This document shows positions 1 through 6,548 of a DNA stretch of 64,000 nucleotides, piece after piece. The stretch lies in contig NZ_NHON01000028.1 in NCBI RefSeq assembly GCF_002195995.1, forward strand, positions 27,115-91,114, read 5' to 3'. The stretch comes from Inquilinus limosus (GTDB taxonomy: Bacteria; Pseudomonadota; Alphaproteobacteria; DSM-16000; Inquilinaceae). Numbering within the stretch: position 1 is the first letter of the stretch; every line of letters begins with the position of its first letter. The notes beneath the pieces are model-generated. The model worked only from the letters and a program-made list of their open reading frames with translations. It had not been told where the DNA came from and did no database searches. The position numbers and the translations under genes were made by a program.

Positions 1-1404
1 GATCTCGTCGCCGGTCCGGTCGAGGAAGCCGGTGTTGATGAACACCAGGCGGTGCCGCACCGCGCGCATGCACGCCTTCAGGTTGACACTGGTCCGCCGC
101 TCCTCGTCCATCACGCCGACCTTCAGCGTGTGGCGCGGCAGGCCCAGCGCATCCTCGACCCGGGCGAACAGCGCGTCGGTCAGCGCCGCCTCGTCGGCCC
201 CGTGCATCTTCGGCTTGACGATGTAGACGCTGCCGGCGCGGCTGTTGCGCGGGCTCGCGGTCTTCTTCAGGTCATGGATGGCGCAGAGCGCGGTGACCAG
301 GGCGTCGAGGAAGCCTTCCGGCACCTCGCGGCCATCCGGGTCCAGCACCGCGTCGGTGGTCATCAGGTGGCCGACATTGCGGACCAGCATCAGGCTGCGG
401 CCCGGCAGGGTCAGGGTGCCGCCGCCGACCGCGGTATAGGTCCGGTCCTCGGCCAGCCGGCGGGTCATGGTCTTGCCGCCCTTGGCGAAGGTCTCGGCCA
501 GGTCGCCCTTCATCAGCCCGAGCCAGTTGCGGTAGACCGCGACCTTGTCCTCGGCATCCACCGCCGCGACCGAATCCTCGCAGTCCTGGATGGTGGTGAT
601 CGCCGCCTCCAGCACCACGTCCTTGACGCCCGACGGGTTGTCGGCGCCGATCGGGTGCGACCGGTCGATCTGCAGCTCGACATGCAGCCCGTGATGGCGG
701 AACAGCAGGCTGCGCTTGTCGTCCTCGCCGGCATAGCCGACCAGCTGCGCCGGATCGGCCAGGGCGGTGGTGCTGCCGTTGTCCAGCACGACCTCCAGCC
801 CCGCCGCCGCGCCCGTCGTCAGGCGGTATTCCTTGACCTCGGCATGGCGGCCGGCGGCCAGCGGGATCGCACCGTCCAGGAATTTCGCCGCCTCGGCGAT
901 CACCGCCTGGCCGCGCTTGCGGTTGAAGCCGGCGCCGGGCGCCAGGTCGCCGGCCTGCGGTATGGCGTCGGTGCCGTACAGCGCGTCGTACAGGCTGCCC
1001 CAGCGGGCATTGGCCGCGTTCAGGGCGAAGCGGCCGTTCATCACCGGCACCACCAGCTGCGGCCCGGCGATGGTGGCGATCTCCGGGTCGACATTCGCGG
1101 TGTCGATGGCGAAGTCCGGCCCTTCCTCCCGCAGATAGCCGATGCCGGCCAGGAACGCACGGTACTCGGCCGGGTCCAGGGCCTGGCCGCGCCGCTCCTG
1201 GTGCCAGGCGTCGATCTGCTGCTGCAGCCGGTCGCGCTCCGCCAGCAGCGCCCGGTTGACCGGGCCCAGCTCCGCCACGATCGTGGCGAAGCGCTGCCAG
1301 AGGGCGTCGGGGTCGATGCCGGTGCCGGGGGCGATCTCGGTCTCGACCAGATCCGCCAGGGACGAGGCCACCCTTAAGGTGTGCCGGGAAACATAGGAGG
1401 TCAT
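1..1404 (-). CDS. glcB: Malate synthase G, N-terminal two thirds (3' end outside window)
   Basis: Condenses glyoxylate with acetyl-CoA to malate in the cytoplasm (glyoxylate/glycolate use). The minus-strand frame is open from ATG at 1404 to the window edge, 468 codons; the family is about 720 residues, so roughly a third is missing. It begins [20 protein letters not shown] and contains the family blocks [20 protein letters not shown] and, at the edge, [17 protein letters not shown], which is characteristic of malate synthase G rather than A. A Shine-Dalgarno-like stretch is not obvious directly before the ATG. It is divergent from an IclR regulator and shares with it a 167-bp control region holding an inverted repeat, which suggests control by that regulator. 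Confidence 0.93.
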   Translation of the reverse strand, partial: MTSYVSRHTLRVASSLADLVETEIAPGTGIDPDALWQRFATIVAELGPVNRALLAERDRLQQQIDAWHQERRGQALDPAEYRAFLAGIGYLREEGPDFAIDTANVDPEIATIAGPQLVVPVMNGRFALNAANARWGSLYDALYGTDAIPQAGDLAPGAGFNRKRGQAVIAEAAKFLDGAIPLAAGRHAEVKEYRLTTGAAAGLEVVLDNGSTTALADPAQLVGYAGEDDKRSLLFRHHGLHVELQIDRSHPIGADNPSGVKDVVLEAAITTIQDCEDSVAAVDAEDKVAVYRNWLGLMKGDLAETFAKGGKTMTRRLAEDRTYTAVGGGTLTLPGRSLMLVRNVGHLMTTDAVLDPDGREVPEGFLDALVTALCAIHDLKKTASPRNSRAGSVYIVKPKMHGADEAALTDALFARVEDALGLPRHTLKVGVMDEERRTSVNLKACMRAVRHRLVFINTGFLDRTGDEI

Positions 1405-1481
1405 ATGCAGCGCCGTGGTTGAAGGGCCATGATCATCCGGCTAGTCGAACGGAAGCGGGCGGTCCAGCGCGCCTTGGGGAG

Positions 1482-1500
1482 TTTCCCGCAATGCGGAAAA
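1482..1500. promoter_or_regulatory. Candidate IclR-type operator between glcB and its divergent regulator
   Basis: TTTCCCGCAATGCGGAAAA is an imperfect inverted repeat (arms of nine, one mismatch, around a central A). IclR-family sites are commonly short TTCCGCA/TGCGGAA-type palindromes. Its position between two divergent start codons, 78 bp from the glcB ATG and 72 bp from the regulator ATG, fits a shared operator. Binding is inferred. Confidence 0.5.
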
Positions 1501-1571
1501 CGCCGGTCCGGTGCTATGAAGAGTGTACAGCCATCGGTGCGGCAGCGTCCCGCCTCAGGTCGGGTGGAGTC

Positions 1572-2393
1572 ATGAGAGAGAGGCGATCGGCGCCGGCCAG
1601 GGCGGAGGGCACACCCAGATCGGGCAGCGTGCAGTCGGTGGAGCGGGCGCTGTCGCTGCTCGAGGCGCTGGGCGAGGATGAGGAGGGCACGCGGCTGACC
1701 GACCTGGCGCAGCGCACCGGCCTGTCGCCCTCGACCGTGCACCGCCTGCTGACGACGCTGGAGCAGCGGCGCTTCGTGCAGTTCGACCCGTCGGACGGGA
1801 TGTGGCACATGGGCCGGCAGGCGTTCGCGGTGGGGGCCGCCTTCGTGCGGCAGCGCAACTTCGTCGCCCCCGCCCTGCCCTTCCTGCGCCGGCTGCGCGA
1901 CCAGACGCGGGAGACCGCCAATCTCGGCGTGGTCGATGACGGTGAGGTGGTGTGCCTGACCCAGATCGAGAGCCGCGAGATCATGCGCGCCATCACCCGG
2001 GTCGGCGGCCGGGCGCCGATGGCCTCCTCCGGCATGGGCAAGGCGATCCTGTCGACCTATTCCGAGGCCGATGTGGCGGCGATCGTCGCCCGGCACGGCC
2101 TGCCGAAGCTGACGCCGCGGTCGCTAACTGGCGCCGGCGCCCTGGCGGACGAGCTGGTGCGGGTACGGATGCGCGGCTATGCGGTCGACGACGAGGAGTT
2201 CGTCACCGGGCTGCGCTGCGTGGCGGCGGTGGTGCATGACGCGCAGGGCGAGGCGCTGTGCGCGATCTCGGTCTCCGGCCTCGCCACCCGCCTGACGCCC
2301 GACCGGGCGGCGGTGCTGGGGCCGCTGCTGCGTGACACCGCACGGGAACTGACGCGCACCCTGGGCGGGCGCGCGCCAGACCCGGCGGGATAG
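1572..2393 (+). CDS. IclR-family transcriptional regulator
   Basis: 273-residue DNA-binding regulator. Residues about 18-80 form the winged helix-turn-helix (SVQSVERALSLLEAL, then TDLAQRTGLSPSTVHRLL); about 95-265 is the IclR effector-binding domain (ETANLGVVDDGEVVCLTQI, MASSGMGKAILS, YAVDDEEFVTGLRCVAA). The start at 1572 is chosen because GGTGGAG lies just upstream; the frame extends further 5' but that part has no family similarity. Divergent transcription from malate synthase G suggests it senses glyoxylate, allantoin-like or related C2 metabolites, as AllR/GclR-type IclR members do; the ligand is inference. Confidence 0.9.
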   Translation: MRERRSAPARAEGTPRSGSVQSVERALSLLEALGEDEEGTRLTDLAQRTGLSPSTVHRLLTTLEQRRFVQFDPSDGMWHMGRQAFAVGAAFVRQRNFVAPALPFLRRLRDQTRETANLGVVDDGEVVCLTQIESREIMRAITRVGGRAPMASSGMGKAILSTYSEADVAAIVARHGLPKLTPRSLTGAGALADELVRVRMRGYAVDDEEFVTGLRCVAAVVHDAQGEALCAISVSGLATRLTPDRAAVLGPLLRDTARELTRTLGGRAPDPAG

Positions 2394-2398
2394 TCCTC

Positions 2399-2608
2399 TC
2401 AGACGGCCTTCAGATTCTCGGCCGATGACTTGTTGCGCCGCGGATCCATCTGCTCCTCATAGGAGATCTTCTGGCCCTCGTTGAGGCCGCGCAGACCGGC
2501 GCGCTCGACGGCGGAGATGTGGACGAAGACGTCCGGGCCGCCGTTCTCCGGCTGGATGAACCCGAAGCCCTTGGTGCTGTTGAACCATTTCACGGTGCCG
2601 ATCGGCAT
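2399..2608 (-). CDS. Cold-shock domain protein (CspA family)
   Basis: 69-residue single-stranded nucleic-acid-binding protein that acts as an RNA chaperone. It is a complete cold-shock domain beginning [18 protein letters not shown], with RNP1 (KGFGFI, about 13-18) and RNP2 (VFVHIS, about 27-32). The start at 2608 is fixed by the conserved N-terminus and by GGGAGGCAG upstream; the longer open frame is 5' leader. It is convergent with the IclR gene, with only 5 bp between stops. A gene-free leader of about 370 bp upstream is consistent with the long structured 5' UTRs of cold-shock genes, though induction cannot be read from sequence. The tail [10 protein letters not shown] is typical of alphaproteobacterial Csps. 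Confidence 0.96.
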   Translation of the reverse strand: MPIGTVKWFNSTKGFGFIQPENGGPDVFVHISAVERAGLRGLNEGQKISYEEQMDPRRNKSSAENLKAV

Positions 2609-2975
2609 CGCCTGCCTCCCAGGAAAGATGGCGCCGCGCAACAGCGCGCGGCGCGTCAGTCGGTCGCCGGGAAGGCTGCGTCCAGGACCGCGATTGCGGC
2701 CGGCCGGCCATCCGAACCGGAGTGACCACGCTATGATGGAGCCGGTTTCGTCCCAATGGCAAGACCAACAGCACTTGATCGCCCTGATATCGCGGCCGAC
2801 TGGCGACAACAGGAGGCCCTTCCTTTTGCTCCGCTCAATATTGAATAATTCATGGTTCAATCAATACTGGCCGCATTGATATTTGACGATCTTCAGCGAT
2901 TTTGTGAAATTTTTCACGTCAATGCATGATTGATCCAAGGTCCGGAGAGCTTGAATGACGACCATCGCGGCGTCC
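2609..2975. other. Gene-free region upstream of the cold-shock gene, with inverted repeats
   Basis: No credible gene. The 2820-2940 part is AT-rich and holds three inverted repeats: ATTGAA-N10-TTCAAT (2840-2861), GTGAAATTTTTCAC (2904-2917) and TCAAT-N5-ATTGA (2919-2933). They lie between the cold-shock gene leader and the 3' end of the pilus-operon regulator. They could be regulator sites for the cold-shock promoter; no consensus for a named factor was recognised. Confidence 0.4.
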
Positions 2976-3923
2976 TCAGCCCGGTTGGCTGCTGGGTCTC
3001 TCCAGCAGGCCGCCGATCGAGCTGCGCAGCCGGCCCAGGAAGTGCTCGACGACGGTGATGGACGGGCCGGCGATCTCGACATTGATCCGGCGCTTGTCGG
3101 CGGGATCGATGCTCTTGCGCAGATAGCTCCGCTTCGCCAGCTCGTCGATCCGGCGGACGGTGGTGGAATAGGGCGCGTCGATCAGGCCGCACAGCTCGCT
3201 GACCGACACGCCGCCCCGCCCCGCCAACCGGCTGCGGTGCAGATACATCAGGATCTGGACATATTCGACGCTGACGAACTCGTCGCCCAGCGCGCCGGCG
3301 AGCGATTTGATGATGTCGAGCGAGGCGTCGACCAGGGCAACGGGGTTGTCGGTCATGGCAGCACGTCCATGGCTGGCGGTGGCGGTCTCGGCCGGGGCTT
3401 CCTGGTGCAGGCTCAGCATCTCCGCATGCTGGGCCACGATCTCCTGGCTGAGGTCGGCCATCCGGTCGAGGGTGGAATCGAGCCGCCCCATGCGGCGGCG
3501 GAAGCCGGCCAGGAAGACGATGTTGCGCCGGATCAGCATCCGGATCGCCGCCTCCCCGAGGCCGTGGTCATAGGCGCTGTGGCCCACCAGGTCGAAGGCG
3601 AGATCGCTGGCGCCGAGCAGGGCCCGGTCGCCGATGACGAGCAGCTTGCGCGCGCCGCCGCGCAGCGTGCCGAGGACGCGGCGGGCGAAGGCGACATCCA
3701 CCGGACCGGGCAGCGAGCTGAGATAGACCAGGACCAGGTCCGGCTCGAGCGAGCGGATCTGAGGCATGTAGTCGCCGGCGATCGGCAGTTCGAACAGATC
3801 CGCCAGCGGGCGGATCTCGCCGCGCACGAGGTCGAGATCCTGCGGCCGCGCGCCGTACAGCACCGCCAGGGTCAGCTTGCCCCGCGTCGCTGTACCGGGG
3901 CCGATGTCCTGATGGTCACCCAT
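2976..3923 (-). CDS. Receiver-like/MarR-like winged-helix regulator at the end of the pilus operon
   Basis: 315 residues. About 15-125 reads like a degenerate response-regulator receiver (alternating beta strands and helices: KLTLAVLYG, DLVLVYLSS, KLLVIGDRA) but without a clear phospho-acceptor pattern. About 130-170 is helical, possibly coiled coil. The C-terminal half (from MTDNPVALVDASLDIIKSL) is a MarR-like winged helix: VSVSELCGLIDAPYSTTVRRIDEL as recognition region and RKSIDPADKRRINVEI as wing. It is the last gene of the Csu-type operon, 16 bp after the preceding stop, with GAGG before the ATG. A role in controlling pilus expression is inferred from position. Confidence 0.7.
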   Translation of the reverse strand: MGDHQDIGPGTATRGKLTLAVLYGARPQDLDLVRGEIRPLADLFELPIAGDYMPQIRSLEPDLVLVYLSSLPGPVDVAFARRVLGTLRGGARKLLVIGDRALLGASDLAFDLVGHSAYDHGLGEAAIRMLIRRNIVFLAGFRRRMGRLDSTLDRMADLSQEIVAQHAEMLSLHQEAPAETATASHGRAAMTDNPVALVDASLDIIKSLAGALGDEFVSVEYVQILMYLHRSRLAGRGGVSVSELCGLIDAPYSTTVRRIDELAKRSYLRKSIDPADKRRINVEIAGPSITVVEHFLGRLRSSIGGLLERPSSQPG

Positions 3924-3939
3924 GGAGGCCTCGCCGCGG

Positions 3940-4956
3940 TCAGAAGGTCGCGGTGACGACGACGAGATCGGTGTAGATGCCGGCGGCGGGCGCCACGGCC
4001 AGCGGGGTGGCGAGCTGGGCGCAGACCTGGTGGTTGTTGATCAGGTTCACCGTGTTCCCGGTGCCGGCCAGCGGCGACGCCGTGGTCCAGGCGGTGTTGC
4101 AGCCGGGCTGGAACAGCGCATAGGCCAGGTAGTCCGTGCCATTCCGCATCCGCCGGGTGCCGCCGCTGACGTTCTGGCCGTCGCCGATGGTGATGCTGTA
4201 GGGCGTCTGGTAGGTGCAGCGGATGCCGACATTGCCGAACTGCCGCACGCCGGCGGAGCTGGCCTGCGCCGCCGCGACCGAGCCCCAGGAGCCGAAATCG
4301 ACGTCCTGGAAGTTCTCGAACTGGCAGTTCTTCGGCACCACCGCGGTCAGGGTGAAGTTGGTGACGATCGTGCCGCTCGGGTTGGATAGGCCGGCCTCGC
4401 AGCTGGCGTTGCCCGGGTTGAACAGGTACTTCGAGACCAGCTGGTAGCTGTCGGTGTAGGTGCCGGACCGCACCCGGTCCTGCTGCTGCCGGTCGATATA
4501 GGTCAGCGTCAGCAGGTTGGACCCCTCGATGTCGGTGCCCGAGGCCGATCCCGGCGAGCTGCCGAAATACATCAGGATGCCGCCGGTCGACTGGCTGCCG
4601 CCGCCGTCCTGGGCGTAGAGGCGGTTGAAGTTCTCCTTCATCTGCCACGCCAGCCGGGAATCGGCGTCCTTGGTCTGGTAGGTGGTGTAGTCGCTCGGGC
4701 CGATCTGGTTCCCGGTCGCGCGGATATAGGCGCAGACGCGGACGCTGGTGAAGGAGGAGGGCCGGGTGCATTTGTAGCGGACCTCCACCCCGCTGACCGT
4801 CGCCCCGGTGTTCGGCACGATGTCCACGGTGACCGAGCCGAAGCTCGGCGGGGTCTTCACGATGCAGGTCTGCGCCCGGGCGTCGGCCGGCGCGAACAGC
4901 AGCGTGGCGGCGGCGGCGAACGAGAGGAGGACGAGCAGGCGGGACAGGGAGGTCAT
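3940..4956 (-). CDS. Two-domain spore coat U (SCPU) protein, probable pilus tip adhesin (CsuE-like)
   Basis: 338 residues with signal peptide (MTSLSRLLVLLSFAAAATLLFAPADARA-Q). The mature protein has two SCPU domains: about 30-170 (TCIVKTPPSFGSV, VEVRYKCT) and about 180-338 (CQFENFQDVDFGSWG, VGIRCTYQTPYSITIGDG, RRMRNGTDYLAYALF, ending DLVVVTATF). Paired-cysteine beta-sandwich domains ending in a beta strand are typical of Csu-type fimbrial subunits assembled by donor-strand exchange; CsuE is the two-domain tip subunit. The start at 4956 is chosen because it begins the signal peptide; the upstream extension is low-complexity and overlaps the previous gene. Thirteen bp follow the preceding stop, so it is in the operon. 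Confidence 0.85.
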   Translation of the reverse strand: MTSLSRLLVLLSFAAAATLLFAPADARAQTCIVKTPPSFGSVTVDIVPNTGATVSGVEVRYKCTRPSSFTSVRVCAYIRATGNQIGPSDYTTYQTKDADSRLAWQMKENFNRLYAQDGGGSQSTGGILMYFGSSPGSASGTDIEGSNLLTLTYIDRQQQDRVRSGTYTDSYQLVSKYLFNPGNASCEAGLSNPSGTIVTNFTLTAVVPKNCQFENFQDVDFGSWGSVAAAQASSAGVRQFGNVGIRCTYQTPYSITIGDGQNVSGGTRRMRNGTDYLAYALFQPGCNTAWTTASPLAGTGNTVNLINNHQVCAQLATPLAVAPAAGIYTDLVVVTATF

Positions 4957-4969
4957 GGGGGCTCGTCGG

Positions 4970-5941
4970 CTAGTAGTTGACCGTGATGACGACGGCGTCG
5001 CCGTAGGCTCCGGCAGAGGGGGTGGGCTGCGCGGGAACGCGGCCGTAGACGGTGAGATTCGGGGCGTTTCCGGTTCCCGTGCCGCCAACGGTCGAGCCGG
5101 TGACGCCGTCGCCCCACACATTGGTGCGGCCCGCATTGGTGTAGAGCTGGTAGAGGATCGTCTCGGACCCCAGCTTCATCCGCCGGTTGGTAATGGTGGC
5201 GCCCGGCCCGGTGCCGGCGCCGAGCGCGATCGAGTACGGCGTGCCCGGGGTACAGCGCATGTCGATCGGCGCCTGGGCGTCGAAGGCGGTGCCCAGCAGG
5301 CCGTGCGATCCGAAGTCGAGGACGTTGGATCCCCCGACCAGGCATTTGGCGTTGACCTGGGCGGTGACGTTGAACGGAAAGCCCGGGGTCCTGTTCGCCC
5401 CGCCGGCGCAGTTCGCCAGGTAGCTGTAATACATGATCGTGTGGTTGCCGCCGAAGCTCGACGAATAGGTGCCGAGCGGCGTGGTCGGCTGGCCGCCGAA
5501 GACACGGCCATACATGGTGAAGGTCTTGCTGCCGGCGCCGTTTCCATCCAGCGCGATCGTGTCCACCAGCGGGCCGCGGGGGTTCTGGCCCGGGAACACG
5601 GCGCTGCCCCAGATGTTGGTGCGGCCCGGATCGGTGTAGAGGTCGAAGGACAGGGTGTTCGTCCCGCTGCGGAGATATCGCGGCGTCAGGCTGGACGAGG
5701 AGCCGCCGCTGCCGTCGCCAATGTGCAGGCAGACCCAGACGGTGCGGTTGCGCGTGCCGGTGCAGTTGACCCTGACCTGTGTGGTCTGGTCCTGCGACGT
5801 CGTGGACAGCGTGTCGATGACCCCGAAAGTGAGGTCGGCGGGGGTGGCCGAGCAGCTTTGGGCCTGCGCCTCGCCGGGCCTGAGCAGCAGTGCGAGGGCG
5901 GCGAGCGGGGCGAGAGCGAGGAGGCGGAGCAGCGGGATCAT
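4970..5941 (-). CDS. Two-domain spore coat U (SCPU) fimbrial protein
   Basis: 323 residues. Signal peptide MIPLLRLLALAPLAALALLL...GEAQA-Q. Domain 1 (about 25-165) starts SCSATPADLTFGVID; domain 2 (about 175-323) has the canonical SCPU features KCLVGGSNVLDFGSHG, MRCTPGTPYSIALG, NRRMKLGSETILYQLY, NVWGDG and a C-terminal beta strand AYGDAVVITVNY. The domain-2 sequence is closer to the pilins of this operon than domain 1 is, a common pattern in adhesins where the first domain faces outward. Start 5941 is the signal-peptide methionine. It lies 16 bp after the previous gene; probably a tip or tip-adapter subunit. Confidence 0.85.
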   Translation of the reverse strand: MIPLLRLLALAPLAALALLLRPGEAQAQSCSATPADLTFGVIDTLSTTSQDQTTQVRVNCTGTRNRTVWVCLHIGDGSGGSSSSLTPRYLRSGTNTLSFDLYTDPGRTNIWGSAVFPGQNPRGPLVDTIALDGNGAGSKTFTMYGRVFGGQPTTPLGTYSSSFGGNHTIMYYSYLANCAGGANRTPGFPFNVTAQVNAKCLVGGSNVLDFGSHGLLGTAFDAQAPIDMRCTPGTPYSIALGAGTGPGATITNRRMKLGSETILYQLYTNAGRTNVWGDGVTGSTVGGTGTGNAPNLTVYGRVPAQPTPSAGAYGDAVVITVNY

Positions 5942-5957
5942 CGGCGCGGCCTCGTCC

Positions 5958-6533
5958 TCAATAGGCGACGGTGAAGCGGACCGGGCCGCGGTCGCCGACG
6001 GCATGGCCCGCCGCCGGCGCGGTGGCGCGCCCGTACAGGGGCACGGTGACCGGGGCGCCGGTGCCGCTGCCGGGAACGGTGTCGACGCCGGCCCGGTCGC
6101 CCCAGACGCTCCGGCGCCCGGGGTCGCTGTACAGCCGGTAGGGCATGGCGGGCACGCCGCCTCCCGCGTCGAGGGCGAGGAGATAGGGCAGGCCCTTGGT
6201 GCAGTCGATATCGACGCTGCCGGTCCCTTCCAGCATCCGGCCGTCGACTGCCCGGCCGCCGGCCGCGGGGGCCGGGAAGGTCAGGGCCGCGCTCCGGTCG
6301 ACGCTGCAGGCGGTGTCGATCGTGATCGTGATGTGCAGCGTCGACGCGCCACGGGTCCGCGACCCGGCGGTGCCCGGCATGTTGTCGCCGGGCAGCGAGC
6401 CGAGACCGACGGTCGGCCCGGGGTTCTCCGCCACGGCCTCCTGGGCCCGGGCCGGCGGCGACCAGGCCCGGTTGGCTGCGAGGACCAGGGCGATGGCGGT
6501 GCCGGCGAGGACGACGAGATGCGAGGAGCGCAT
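5958..6533 (-). CDS. Single-domain spore coat U (SCPU) fimbrial subunit
   Basis: 191 residues. Signal peptide about 1-30 (MRSSHLVVLAGTAIALVLAANRAWSPPARA). One SCPU domain from about 66: ITITIDTACSVDRSAALTFPAP, VDIDCTKGLPYLLALDAG, YRLYSDPGRRSVWGDRAG and the closing strand GPVRFTVAY. A proline/glycine-rich spacer of about 35 residues between signal and domain is longer than in ordinary pilins. GAGGAGG lies six bases before the ATG. Encoded between usher and adhesins, it corresponds by position to a minor pilin (CsuA/CsuB class). Confidence 0.82.
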   Translation of the reverse strand: MRSSHLVVLAGTAIALVLAANRAWSPPARAQEAVAENPGPTVGLGSLPGDNMPGTAGSRTRGASTLHITITIDTACSVDRSAALTFPAPAAGGRAVDGRMLEGTGSVDIDCTKGLPYLLALDAGGGVPAMPYRLYSDPGRRSVWGDRAGVDTVPGSGTGAPVTVPLYGRATAPAAGHAVGDRGPVRFTVAY

Positions 6534-6548
6534 GGGATCCTCCTCTCT

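Noticed and set aside
52-1377. Long plus-strand open frame opposite malate synthase G
   Set aside because: Antisense artefact of GC-rich codon use; the minus strand encodes a clear malate synthase G.
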